This document shows, one piece after another, positions 1-7,311 of a DNA stretch of 10,435 bases. The position numbers and the translations under genes are program-made. The stretch covers positions 1-10,435 of the forward strand of contig JAJCXL010000280.1 of the NCBI GenBank assembly GCA_029263435.1. Direction: 5' to 3'. Source of the DNA: Acidobacteriota bacterium (GTDB taxonomy: Bacteria > Acidobacteriota > Vicinamibacteria > Marinacidobacterales > SMYC01). Position 1 is the first letter of the stretch. Each line of letters begins with the position of its first letter. The notes under the pieces are model-generated. The model searched no databases, was not told where the DNA came from, and saw only the letters and a program-made list of their open reading frames with translations.

Positions 1-1
1 G

Positions 2-1030
2 ATCGCACAGCAGAATGATCTAGCGGCCGGGCTTCGACGCATCGTCGACGATAGCGGACGTTACTACCTGCTCGGGTTCGCGCCTCGGAGCGACGGAGAC
101 GCGGATGAGCTCCAACGCATCGAAGTGAGAGTGTCGCGCCCGGGCGTCGAGGTCCGGGCGCGGGAAGGCTACGTCGCCGCTGAAGGGGTGGAGCGAGCGC
201 GCTCCGCCTCCCAATGGGGAGATTCCGCCGGATCTCCCGCCCTTCGCGAAGCGCTCGCGCTTCCGATTCCAACCGACCAGCTCGCTCTGCGCGTCAGCGC
301 GACCCCGATGGGACAACGCGGCGAACTGGCGCTCGTTCCGGTGACCGTCACCAGTGCGGTCGACACCTTCCAGTTCGAAGAGCGAAACGGCCGCATTCAC
401 GATGACGTCGAAGTCTGGATCGGAGCGTTCGACGCACGGGGCCGACTCGCGGACAGTCACACCAGTCGCGTGAATCTGGCTCTGCCCGCGGATCTCAGAG
501 CCCAAGTCCTCGAAGACGGTTTTCGCTCCACCGGCACCCTCGAGCTTTCGCCCGGCGTCTATCAACTCCGTATCGGAGTTCACGAGGAAGGCGCCGCACG
601 CACCGGCTCGGTGATGATGGAGATCGAGATACCGCCGCTCGATAGAGACCTCCTGCGTGGGTTCGGATTGTCCAGCGCGGCCGAGGCACAGATTCCGGTG
701 GCCGGCTTCGACCGGGACGGGCCGCTCCCGGCGCCCATGGTCACGACCCGAACGTTCGAGCGCTCGGACGAGCTCATCGCTTTCCTAGAGCTCGTCAACC
801 CCGATGAGGTGGAGTTCGACCTAGCGATGACCGTGCGCTCGGCCGAAGGCATCACGGTCGCGCGGTTCGAAGCCGCGGCGCCCTGGTCCAAGGATGAGGA
901 CGTCACGGTGGTCTCGAGACGCGTGCCGCTCGCGGATCTGCAGCGAGGGCGCTACGAGATCGTGTTCCGCGCCCTCGACGCCGAGGGCAACGAGCGCGCG
1001 GCCAAAGCTCTGCGATTCTCCGTCCACTGA
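2..1030 (+). CDS. VWFA-related domain protein, C-terminal part (5' end outside window)
   Basis: The open frame enters from the left edge without a start and gives 342 visible residues to a TGA stop. The first ~60 residues read RRIVDDSGRYYLLGF, then a charged linker, then RIEVRVSRPGVEVRAREGYVA. This is the usual end of the acidobacterial VWFA-related domain (a vWA fold whose last strands carry a YYLLGY-like and a V+RPG-EVRAR+GY-like motif). The metal-site (MIDAS) part would lie upstream, outside the window. The remaining ~280 residues are a beta-rich extension with alternating hydrophobic residues and no membrane segment, suggesting Ig-like or sandwich domains; I do not recognise them individually. 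Such proteins are usually exported and their role is poorly known. The gene ends 4 nt before the stop of the convergent deaminase. An ATG at 125 is internal, since the family signature continues upstream of it. Confidence 0.85.
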   Translation: MAQQNDLAAGLRRIVDDSGRYYLLGFAPRSDGDADELQRIEVRVSRPGVEVRAREGYVAAEGVERARSASQWGDSAGSPALREALALPIPTDQLALRVSATPMGQRGELALVPVTVTSAVDTFQFEERNGRIHDDVEVWIGAFDARGRLADSHTSRVNLALPADLRAQVLEDGFRSTGTLELSPGVYQLRIGVHEEGAARTGSVMMEIEIPPLDRDLLRGFGLSSAAEAQIPVAGFDRDGPLPAPMVTTRTFERSDELIAFLELVNPDEVEFDLAMTVRSAEGITVARFEAAAPWSKDEDVTVVSRRVPLADLQRGRYEIVFRALDAEGNERAAKALRFSVH

Positions 1031-1034
1031 GAGA

Positions 1035-1553
1035 TCAGCCCGGATCGCGGTCGCGCAAGAACTTGGGCCAGAACTCGCGATGGATCTCGAGTCCCTCGCT
1101 CTCACCCACCGGACCCGTCACTTCGATAGAGGCTCCCACCCGCTCGAACGCTTCGCGGCAAGGGATACCCCGATAGGGACGTCCAATCACCGAGCTCATC
1201 TGGCTCGACGTGACTCCGTAGACCACGCGCCTCACACCCGCCCAATGGATGGCGCCGACGCACATGATGCACGGCTCCGTGCTCGTGAATAACGTCGTAT
1301 CGTCGAGCGCGTCAGCGCCTAGCCGAGCGGTCGCCACCGCGATGAGACCCGTTTCCGCGTGGCGGGTGACGTCGCCGGTGGTGACCACCTCGTTTTCGAC
1401 CTCGAACAAAACCTCTTGGCCGCGAGCGAGAAGCGCGCCAAAAGGATGGTTGCCGTTTCTGACCGCGCTCCGGGCGATCGCGTAGGCTCGCGCGACGCGA
1501 TCCCTATCCTCGGCGGTTGCGCTCGGGTCGTTCTTCAAGGATGCCGGGTGCAT
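1035..1553 (-). CDS. Zinc-dependent nucleoside/nucleobase deaminase (cytidine deaminase superfamily)
   Basis: A complete 172-residue protein of the CMP/dCMP deaminase fold, which hydrolytically removes an amino group from a base or nucleoside in the cytoplasm. The zinc and catalytic motifs are intact: H65-A-E67 in DVTRHAETGL, with E67 the proton shuttle, and P94-C95-I-M-C98 in STEPCIMCVGAIHWAG. The N-terminal NGNHPFGALL (33-42) is the usual first-strand substrate motif. The C-terminal part (IPCREAF, then GPVGESEG and HREFW) resembles stand-alone nucleoside or guanine deaminases more than the tRNA editing enzyme TadA, but the substrate cannot be read from the sequence. The ATG at 1553 is preceded by a purine-rich GGGAAGAG, a modest ribosome site. 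It starts 26 nt after the stop of the serine hydrolase on the same strand, so the two may be cotranscribed. Confidence 0.9.
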   Translation of the reverse strand: MHPASLKNDPSATAEDRDRVARAYAIARSAVRNGNHPFGALLARGQEVLFEVENEVVTTGDVTRHAETGLIAVATARLGADALDDTTLFTSTEPCIMCVGAIHWAGVRRVVYGVTSSQMSSVIGRPYRGIPCREAFERVGASIEVTGPVGESEGLEIHREFWPKFLRDRDPG

Positions 1554-1579
1554 CGTCTCTTCCCATCACGCCTCACGCC

Positions 1580-2896
1580 CTAAGGTTGACCGAGAGCGGC
1601 GACGATCTTCTCGATGAGCACGTTCGCGAGCACCGGGTCGGTCTCCCGCCGGGTGTCGTTTCCTTGACGGACCACGACGAGGTCGAGACTCGGGATGACG
1701 AAGCTGTGGTTGATGTTGTGCCCACGGGACATGAACAGGTCCTCGGGAACGCCGGGAAGATCGTCCATCACCCAAAAGGTGTAGCCGTAGTTGTTGGGCG
1801 TCGACCCATCGTCTCGGACGAAGCGACGGCTGGCGGTGCGAAGCCACGCCTCAGGAACGAGCTGCCTTTCTCCCCACCTCCCCCGGTTCAGCCACAAATA
1901 GCCGAGACGGGCGAAGTCACGCGCGGTGCAACGAAACGTGCTCCCCACGATCGTGTTGTAGCCGATCGGGCTTTCGCTCTTATCCGCACCGTAGGCGTCG
2001 CAGCCTTCGCTGCCACCGATACCCCAGCCGGCCTCATCGGAAAAGTTGAGCTCCTTGTCGGTGGCGTAGGGCATGTCCTTGAGCTCGTTGTCGCGCAACG
2101 CGCGCGGCATACCGATGGGGCCGAGGACGCGATCATAGAGATAAGGACCCACCCGTTCTCCCGAGATGTTTCGCATCGCGAGCGCGACTTGCTCCAGCCC
2201 GTAATTGCTGTAATTCCAGGCAGTGCCCGGCTCGAACATCAAGTCGTGATGGGCGTCGATCCCGTCGAAACGCCACCAGCCGAAGCAATATTCATACATC
2301 TGGAACGGGCCGGAGTAGCCTGGATAAAGATGCCGCGACGATGGCGCGAGCCAAGGCTCCCGAGAGGCGTGCCCCGACGTCATCGACAACGCATGCTTCA
2401 CTTTGATGCGGTGTTTTCGCTCATCCGTGATCGGTTGCTCCCAGATCTGAGGCAGCAACGAGTTGTCCGGAGACGTTCCCACCAAGTCGCTATCCAGGTC
2501 GATGCGATCGGAGTACTCATCAAGAAACACACCGACGGCGGTGCCGAAGACCGATTTCGTCGACGACTTCATGTCGTTGCACGTCTGTGCCGTCCATCGC
2601 TTCGGGCCGCCATCGGTTCCGGTCGTGTAGCTTTCCGCGATCACGTGCCCTCGATAAACGATGACCAGGGCGCCGCCATAGCCCGTCGTGAGTGGATGTC
2701 GGTCATGGAACCGAATTGCGTCTGACAACAGGTCGGGGCTCACTCCGAGGCTCTCTGGATTCGCGACCCGCCAGCCGCCTTCGGTCTCGGGAGGCGGTGC
2801 ATAGGACGCGGGTGCTCTTGCGAGGCGAGGCACGCCGCCGAGCCCCACCGCGGCCACGCCCGCTCGTAGAACCTCGCGGCGGCTCATACGGTCCAT
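1580..2896 (-). CDS. Tat-exported serine hydrolase, beta-lactamase (class C/PBP4*-like) family
   Basis: A 438-residue protein from the chosen ATG. It opens with a twin-arginine signal (MSRREVLRAG followed by a hydrophobic, glycine/alanine-rich stretch) with a likely cleavage after ARA near residue 28, so the enzyme should work outside the cytoplasm. The body is a beta-lactamase-type serine hydrolase. S111-S-T-K114 is the nucleophile SxxK motif, Y229-S-N231 (in WNYSNYG) is the YxN motif, and near the C-terminus a SRGHN segment followed by a hydrophobic strand sits where the KTG-like motif is found. Such proteins act as esterases, D-amino-acid peptidases or beta-lactamases; the substrate is unknown here. 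The frame is open up to a TTG at 2947 and has another ATG at 2935. I prefer 2896 because it gives a short Tat n-region; no start has a well-spaced Shine-Dalgarno. It is divergent from the PLP enzyme and probably leads the deaminase. Confidence 0.88.
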   Translation of the reverse strand: MDRMSRREVLRAGVAAVGLGGVPRLARAPASYAPPPETEGGWRVANPESLGVSPDLLSDAIRFHDRHPLTTGYGGALVIVYRGHVIAESYTTGTDGGPKRWTAQTCNDMKSSTKSVFGTAVGVFLDEYSDRIDLDSDLVGTSPDNSLLPQIWEQPITDERKHRIKVKHALSMTSGHASREPWLAPSSRHLYPGYSGPFQMYEYCFGWWRFDGIDAHHDLMFEPGTAWNYSNYGLEQVALAMRNISGERVGPYLYDRVLGPIGMPRALRDNELKDMPYATDKELNFSDEAGWGIGGSEGCDAYGADKSESPIGYNTIVGSTFRCTARDFARLGYLWLNRGRWGERQLVPEAWLRTASRRFVRDDGSTPNNYGYTFWVMDDLPGVPEDLFMSRGHNINHSFVIPSLDLVVVRQGNDTRRETDPVLANVLIEKIVAALGQP

Positions 2897-3014
2897 GGCA
2901 GCGCGCTCACGCGTGTGCTCTCGGCGAATCACCATGGCTCCAATCAATCACAAACGCGCAGCCGGCGCAACGGGACGGGACCGAGATTGCAGAAGCAATT
3001 CCTTCGCGAGCACG

Positions 3015-3020
3015 TATAAT
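3015..3020 (+). promoter_or_regulatory. Candidate sigma-70 -10 box for the PLP enzyme gene
   Basis: A perfect TATAAT lies in the divergent intergenic region, about 80 nt before the ATG at 3101. At 17-bp spacing the -35 position reads GAAGCA, a poor match; TTGCAG at 2987 is too far away. There is no extended -10 TG. A start of transcription near 3027 would leave a leader of about 75 nt. Confidence 0.45.
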
Positions 3021-3084
3021 CGGCAGATCGGAGTCGACGCGGGGCATGTCGAGTGCGCCCGGGCCGGCCAACCGCAAAATGCGC

Positions 3085-3090
3085 AGGAGG
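3085..3090 (+). promoter_or_regulatory. Shine-Dalgarno of the PLP enzyme, decides its start
   Basis: AGGAGG, a full consensus, lies 10 nt before the ATG at 3101. It fixes this start rather than the in-frame GTG at 3053, which would add 16 residues in front of the Tat signal. Confidence 0.85.
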
Positions 3091-3100
3091 GAAACACTCG

Positions 3101-4471
3101 ATGTCGAACACACGGGGACTCAATCGTAGAACGTTCTTGAGAAGCGCCGGAATGACGGCCTTGGCCGGGGCCGTGGGCACCGGAGCCTCGGCTGCCGAAG
3201 AGGCAGCAACCGCTAGATCCGCGGAAGCAGCCGACGGCATGTTCGATTTCGACACTCCCTATGACCGGGTCGGGACCGATTGCATCAAGTGGGATTCTCA
3301 GATCGAGAAATTCGGCGGTGAGAACATCGAGGTCGGCATGGGCATCGCGGACATGGATTTCCGCGCCGCGCCGTGCATCACGAAAGCGCTCGAAGATCGT
3401 TGCCGTCACGAAAACTGGGGCTACATGAAAAAGCCCACCGCTTATATCGACGCGATCGTCGCCTGGAACAAGAAACGCTACGGTGTGGATATCGATCCGG
3501 ACGCGGTAACCCTCGCCGCCGGCGTCCACCCGGCGCTCATCGCCGCCCTCAACACGTTCTCCCCTCCTGGAAGCAAAGTGCTCCTCACGACGCCGACCTA
3601 TAACGGGTTCTACTCGGACTTGTTCTGGAGCAAGACCGTCGCGGCGGATAGTCCAATGAAGCTCGTGAACGGCCGCTACGCCATTGATTTCGAGGACCTC
3701 GAGTCCCGTATCGATCACGACACGCACACGCTCATCTTGTGTAATCCGCAGAACCCGACCGGCAATTGCTGGTCGGCGGAAGACCTCACCCGCCTGGGCG
3801 AGCTCTGTCTGGAGAGACGCGTGATCGTTCTTTCCGACGAGATCCACTGTGACTTCGTCATGAAAGGCCAAACGTTCACTCCGTTCTCGAGTCTCCCCAA
3901 CAAGGACATCGTCAACAACAGCCTCACTTTCAAAGCGTCGAGCAAGACGTTCAGCCTGGCCGCGATGAAGAGCGCCTGGTTCTACTCCACGAACCCCGAC
4001 CTCCTCGAGAGAGTCAGAGCCAACCATCGCGCGGACATCAATACTTTGGGCGTGGTGGCCAACCAGGCCGCTCTCACGGACGGCGAAGCGTGGCTCGATC
4101 AGCTCTTGCCCTATATCGACGCCAACCACACGCTCGTCGAAAGCTACATGAAAGAGAAGATGCCCTTGGTCAGCTACACGAAGGCCCAAGGTACCTACCT
4201 GGCATGGCTCGACGTCAGCGCTCTCGTCGATAAGATCGGAGCGAAAGAGACCGCGATGCGGGAGACCAACGCGCAGGACAGCTCTTTGAGTCCCGTCACC
4301 GCCGAGCACGTCGTGGAGAAGTGGTTCGTCGAGCATGCCAAGGTACAGCTCAACGCTGGGCATTCCTACGGGACGGGCGGGGAAGGCCACATGCGAATGA
4401 ACTTGGGCACATCGCGCAAGAGCATTCAAAAAGCACTCGACAACATGGCCGCGGCGCTACAGCGCGTCTAA
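3101..4471 (+). CDS. Tat-exported PLP-dependent aminotransferase / C-S lyase, MalY/PatB-like
   Basis: A 456-residue fold-type I PLP enzyme with a twin-arginine signal: LNRRTFLRSAG at 7-17, a hydrophobic stretch to about 28, and a likely cut after ASA at 31. The catalytic core follows the MalY/PatB (cystathionine beta-lyase-like) subgroup. The substrate loop is GIADMDF (81-87), the NPQNPTG turn is at 215-221, D246 in VLSDEIHCDF contacts the pyridine nitrogen, K282 in ASSKTFSLA forms the Schiff base, and R432 in HMRMNLG should hold the substrate carboxylate. All key residues are present, so it is probably active, as a beta-lyase or an aminotransferase. Export is the odd point: most relatives are cytoplasmic, although Tat-exported PLP enzymes are known in pyoverdine maturation (PvdN, PtaA). 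It is a single-gene unit with its own promoter, ribosome site and terminator, divergent from another Tat-exported enzyme. Confidence 0.92.
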   Translation: MSNTRGLNRRTFLRSAGMTALAGAVGTGASAAEEAATARSAEAADGMFDFDTPYDRVGTDCIKWDSQIEKFGGENIEVGMGIADMDFRAAPCITKALEDRCRHENWGYMKKPTAYIDAIVAWNKKRYGVDIDPDAVTLAAGVHPALIAALNTFSPPGSKVLLTTPTYNGFYSDLFWSKTVAADSPMKLVNGRYAIDFEDLESRIDHDTHTLILCNPQNPTGNCWSAEDLTRLGELCLERRVIVLSDEIHCDFVMKGQTFTPFSSLPNKDIVNNSLTFKASSKTFSLAAMKSAWFYSTNPDLLERVRANHRADINTLGVVANQAALTDGEAWLDQLLPYIDANHTLVESYMKEKMPLVSYTKAQGTYLAWLDVSALVDKIGAKETAMRETNAQDSSLSPVTAEHVVEKWFVEHAKVQLNAGHSYGTGGEGHMRMNLGTSRKSIQKALDNMAAALQRV

Positions 4472-4492
4472 CCATCCAAACGACCCACCTTC

Positions 4493-4521
4493 GAGGGGGC
4501 TTTCACGCCCCCTCTTTTTTT
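4493..4521 (+). terminator. Rho-independent terminator of the PLP enzyme gene
   Basis: GAGGGGGC (4493-4500), a six-base loop, then the exact complement GCCCCCTC (4507-4514) and a run of seven T (4515-4521). It begins 22 nt after the TAA stop. This is a canonical intrinsic terminator that separates the PLP gene from the downstream operon. Confidence 0.95.
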
Positions 4522-4551
4522 CAAGGGACGTCCACGACTCGCACCGGTGGA

Positions 4552-4583
4552 CTAGCAGTCCGTGGTTCACCACGGACTGCTAG
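4552..4583. repeat. Perfect 14-15 bp palindrome before the membrane operon
   Basis: CTAGCAGTCCGTGG (4552-4565), TTCA, then the exact reverse complement (4570-4583). The T and A of the spacer can also pair, making a 15-bp stem closed by two bases. The right arm ends 7 nt before the ATG at 4591. There is no T-run after it, so it is not a classic terminator. It could be a dispersed palindromic repeat, an operator for a dimeric regulator, or an RNA hairpin that occludes translation start. Confidence 0.75.
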
Positions 4584-4590
4584 ACTCTCG

Positions 4591-6858
4591 ATGATGCCGG
4601 CTGACGTTCGTCCCACCCCGAGATGGGCGCTCAGCGGGTTGGCACTCGGCCACGCAAGTGTGTTCCTTTGGGGCGCGGTCGTCATCCCGTGGCAGCGTTT
4701 CTCACTCGTGTCCGTCTCGCTCGCGATCGCGGCGGCTTCTTACCTGACGCTCGCGGTGCTCGCGGCTCGCGGAAAGCCTCCGTTTTCTCGAGTGTGGCGC
4801 GCGGTGTCCTGGGCCTCCCTCGCCGGACTCGGGGTGTTGATAGGACTCACACTCGACGCCGCGTTTTACTTGCAAGCGCTCTACGGTTCACTCGGAGAAG
4901 GAATTGGCGTCGCTCTCGCGGTAGCCGTCGCCCCCGTCGCTCTGTTGACACTCCCTATCAGCCTTTGGGGGCTCGCTGTCACCGGCGGGGTGTCCACCCG
5001 CGCTCGGGTCTCCGTCATCGCTATCATCGTCCTCTCCGTCTTCACGTTGGCCTTTCAAGCCCGCGCACGCGCGGCGGTCAGCCCCGTCCCCGGCCCGGAC
5101 ATATCCTCGATTCGGTTCCCGCTCCCCGACAGCGACTCCGTAGACACTCGCGCGCCCGTTCCCTATCCCGGCCCCACCCTTTACTCGCCGGTCCCGCTCG
5201 ATTGCGCGCAAGATCCGGCAGCGCGCGGGGGCCGGGACCAAGCGACGGTGTTCTTGGCGTTCGTCTCGATCGCGGAAGGCAGAATCGAGCCTCGCTTGCG
5301 TTGCCTTCAAGCGCCCCCCGAACAGATGAGCGATCGGATCGGCCAGATCTTGACCGAGGGGTCTTTCCGCCTGCCCGTGAAGATCGACGTCGTCACCGGC
5401 GTCTCCCGACTAAGGCCCAGCCGCCTCCCGATCGATATGCTCGCGCTGCGGCCGGGGCTCGACGGCGTTTGCCATCGAGGTCGCTGCTTGACGCCGTGGC
5501 AGCTCGTCGGAGCCAACCACTTCGTGCGTTTTCAACCCCTGCCGTTCATTCCCGATCTCCGTCTCGGGGTGTCCGGAAACGCACTGGGAGTATCGCTCGG
5601 ACGGGCCGAGCCCTCACAAGCCGGAGTCGAGGGATTGACACGGGTCGAGACAGAGAGCTGGCTACTCACGAAAGGAGGCGAGCTCATTCGCTTGCACCGC
5701 CTGAGGCCAGAGGTCGCCGAGCTCGATGCACCGCGTCTCGAGCAAGCACGGCGAGCCGCAGAATCCTACATCCTCGACTCGCAGGATGGGAGCGGAATTT
5801 TTCGCTATGTGCTCGACCCGTATACCGGCGGTGAGTACGTTCAAGACTTCGTCCTGCCGCGCCAGGCGGGAACGACACTGGGATTGTGCGAGACGCTCGA
5901 CACGGATCCACGGCGCGGCGAGGCATCACGTCGGTCGCTTCGCGCCATGGGCGAGTGGGAGCGCGTCATCGGAGATATGGGAGCCTTGGTAAAGCCTGCG
6001 GATGCGGTCTCCGCCCATCTCGGCGACACGGCCCTCCCGCTCATCGCTTTCATTGCCTGCCGCGATCAGCTCGCCCGGAATACGGCAGACATCGCGGGGC
6101 TCGACGAGACGATCGGAAGGATGGGTCGCTGGCTCGCGCGCATGCAGCGGCCCGACGGGAGCTTCTATCCAAGCTTCGATTTGCTCACGGGCGCTCCCGA
6201 GCAAGGGCCGGACCCACTCTATGCCGCGGGACAGGCCATCTACGCTCTCAGCTCATTGGAGCGTCTCGCTCAGAGCGAGCCTCACATCGCGGAGCCGAGC
6301 AGAGTCTCAGAAGTGGTCGATCGGGCCATGGAGTACTTCAGCGAAAGCTACTGGGATCGTCGGCTCCTGAGGTTGTTCTTCGTGGAAGAAAACTGGCACT
6401 GCCTCGCTGCGAAAGCTTCGCTCGAGCATCACCGCCACGACGGCTACGAGCGCTTTTGTCTCGACTACATGGAGTTCAAGAAACGCTTCATCCTCGATGA
6501 GAACAGTCGCGTCGCGGAAGCGTTCATCGGTGGACACGGCTTTGGCAATCTGTTGCCGCCCCACAACACCCCGACCGCGGGGCTCGGGGAGACCCTCGCG
6601 GCCGCGATGGCGATCAAGCAGGCGCGCGGCGAGCCCCTCGGTGAAGACCGCGTCGTCCTCGACAAGATTCTCCACTACCTCGTCCGGCAACAATGGAGCG
6701 ACGCCGCGTGTTTCGCTTGCGATGGGCGGAAGCTGGCACTAGGCGCGTTCTCGGAATCCATCGCCTCGCCGGTCGTGCGGATCGACTATGTACAGCACGC
6801 GTTGTCGGCGCTGACGCATGGAGCGCCGTTTCTCGCGGATCGCTCGGACCTCCGGTAG
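4591..6858 (+). CDS. Membrane protein with large exported helical (toroid-like) domain, unknown function
   Basis: A 755-residue protein I cannot assign. The N-terminus has about five membrane segments (near 12-34, 39-59, 70-92, 104-130, 138-157). The basic loop at 60-70 (ARGKPPFSRVWR) suggests it is cytoplasmic, which would place residues ~165-755 outside. Residues ~165-380 form a mixed domain with a CHRGRC pair (C294/C299). Residues ~385-755 are mostly helical with repeated glycine turns of the kind found in alpha/alpha toroids: LDSQDGSGIFRYVLDPYTGG (395-414), MQRPDGSFYPSFDLLTG (518-534), then NWHCLAAKASLEHH (601-614) and a C-terminal IDYVQHALSAL. Glycoside-processing enzymes, C5-epimerases and terpene-cyclase-like proteins share such architecture. 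The ATG pair at 4591/4594 has no visible Shine-Dalgarno and directly follows the palindrome. The next gene starts 6 nt after the stop. Confidence 0.85.
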   Translation: MMPADVRPTPRWALSGLALGHASVFLWGAVVIPWQRFSLVSVSLAIAAASYLTLAVLAARGKPPFSRVWRAVSWASLAGLGVLIGLTLDAAFYLQALYGSLGEGIGVALAVAVAPVALLTLPISLWGLAVTGGVSTRARVSVIAIIVLSVFTLAFQARARAAVSPVPGPDISSIRFPLPDSDSVDTRAPVPYPGPTLYSPVPLDCAQDPAARGGRDQATVFLAFVSIAEGRIEPRLRCLQAPPEQMSDRIGQILTEGSFRLPVKIDVVTGVSRLRPSRLPIDMLALRPGLDGVCHRGRCLTPWQLVGANHFVRFQPLPFIPDLRLGVSGNALGVSLGRAEPSQAGVEGLTRVETESWLLTKGGELIRLHRLRPEVAELDAPRLEQARRAAESYILDSQDGSGIFRYVLDPYTGGEYVQDFVLPRQAGTTLGLCETLDTDPRRGEASRRSLRAMGEWERVIGDMGALVKPADAVSAHLGDTALPLIAFIACRDQLARNTADIAGLDETIGRMGRWLARMQRPDGSFYPSFDLLTGAPEQGPDPLYAAGQAIYALSSLERLAQSEPHIAEPSRVSEVVDRAMEYFSESYWDRRLLRLFFVEENWHCLAAKASLEHHRHDGYERFCLDYMEFKKRFILDENSRVAEAFIGGHGFGNLLPPHNTPTAGLGETLAAAMAIKQARGEPLGEDRVVLDKILHYLVRQQWSDAACFACDGRKLALGAFSESIASPVVRIDYVQHALSALTHGAPFLADRSDLR

Positions 6859-6864
6859 TCTCGG

Positions 6865-7311
6865 ATGCGACGCGCGCGCGCCTACCTCATTTGCTGCGGT
6901 CTCATTTACTGGATCCTCGAGCCCGCCTGGCGTCCCACGGCACCGGATTCGTTTCCCGCCTCCAGCTATCCGATGTTCGCGTATCGGCCCGAGGACCCAT
7001 GGGTCTTCACTGTCGTCGGGGCGGATTCGAGTGGGAAAGAGCACCGACTGAGCCCGAGTCTCATCACGGGTAGCCATGAAGTCATGCAAGCCGCGACGAC
7101 GGTCCAGCTGGCGATTTTCGCGGGCGAGAGCGCTCAGTCCCGACTCTGTCGCGACGTCGCCGAGCGGATCGCAGCCTCGGAGCTCGAAACGCTCCGCCAA
7201 GCGAAGGTGATCGGGCAACGGTTCGATCCGATCCGCTATTTCGTCGACGAGCAGCCGTTTTCGACCGTAAGGTTCGACTACGCGGCGTGCGACGTCCCGG
7301 GTCCGGAGTGA
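6865..7311 (+). CDS. Small single-pass membrane-anchored protein with SFPxSxYPMF motif
   Basis: A 148-residue protein with one hydrophobic segment near residues 6-20 (AYLICCGLIYWILEP) followed by DSFPASSYPMFAY (28-40). The remaining ~110 residues are polar, mixed alpha/beta, with two or three cysteines (C95, C142, plus C10/C11 in the anchor), and should lie outside the cytoplasm if the N-terminus is inside. I do not recognise a catalytic motif. The DSFPxSxYPMF stretch is the sort of motif I associate, from memory, with short proteins encoded beside HTTM genes, and an HTTM gene does follow here with a 4-nt overlap. It is therefore probably an accessory subunit of that protein. The ATG at 6865 lies 6 nt after the previous stop; its ribosome site is weak, which fits coupled translation. 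Confidence 0.82.
   Translation: MRRARAYLICCGLIYWILEPAWRPTAPDSFPASSYPMFAYRPEDPWVFTVVGADSSGKEHRLSPSLITGSHEVMQAATTVQLAIFAGESAQSRLCRDVAERIAASELETLRQAKVIGQRFDPIRYFVDEQPFSTVRFDYAACDVPGPE

Noticed and set aside
1517..2725. A 402-codon plus-strand open frame opposite the serine hydrolase
   Set aside because: It mirrors codon bias of the real gene, has no recognisable domain, and overlaps the SxxK/YxN-bearing hydrolase over its whole length.
2948..4429. A 493-codon minus-strand open frame opposite the PLP enzyme
   Set aside because: It is antisense to a gene with intact catalytic motifs, a strong ribosome site and a terminator. Long antisense frames are expected in GC-rich coding sequence, and its composition (rich in R, V, H, E, D) matches no family.
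4321..4590. Upstream extension of the 755-residue protein to 4321
   Set aside because: It would run through the end of the PLP gene, the intrinsic terminator and the palindrome; the translated extension is low-quality sequence.
4623..5834. A 403-codon plus-strand frame inside the 755-residue gene
   Set aside because: It is extremely arginine-rich, a typical off-frame product of GC-rich coding DNA; the main frame has clear membrane helices.
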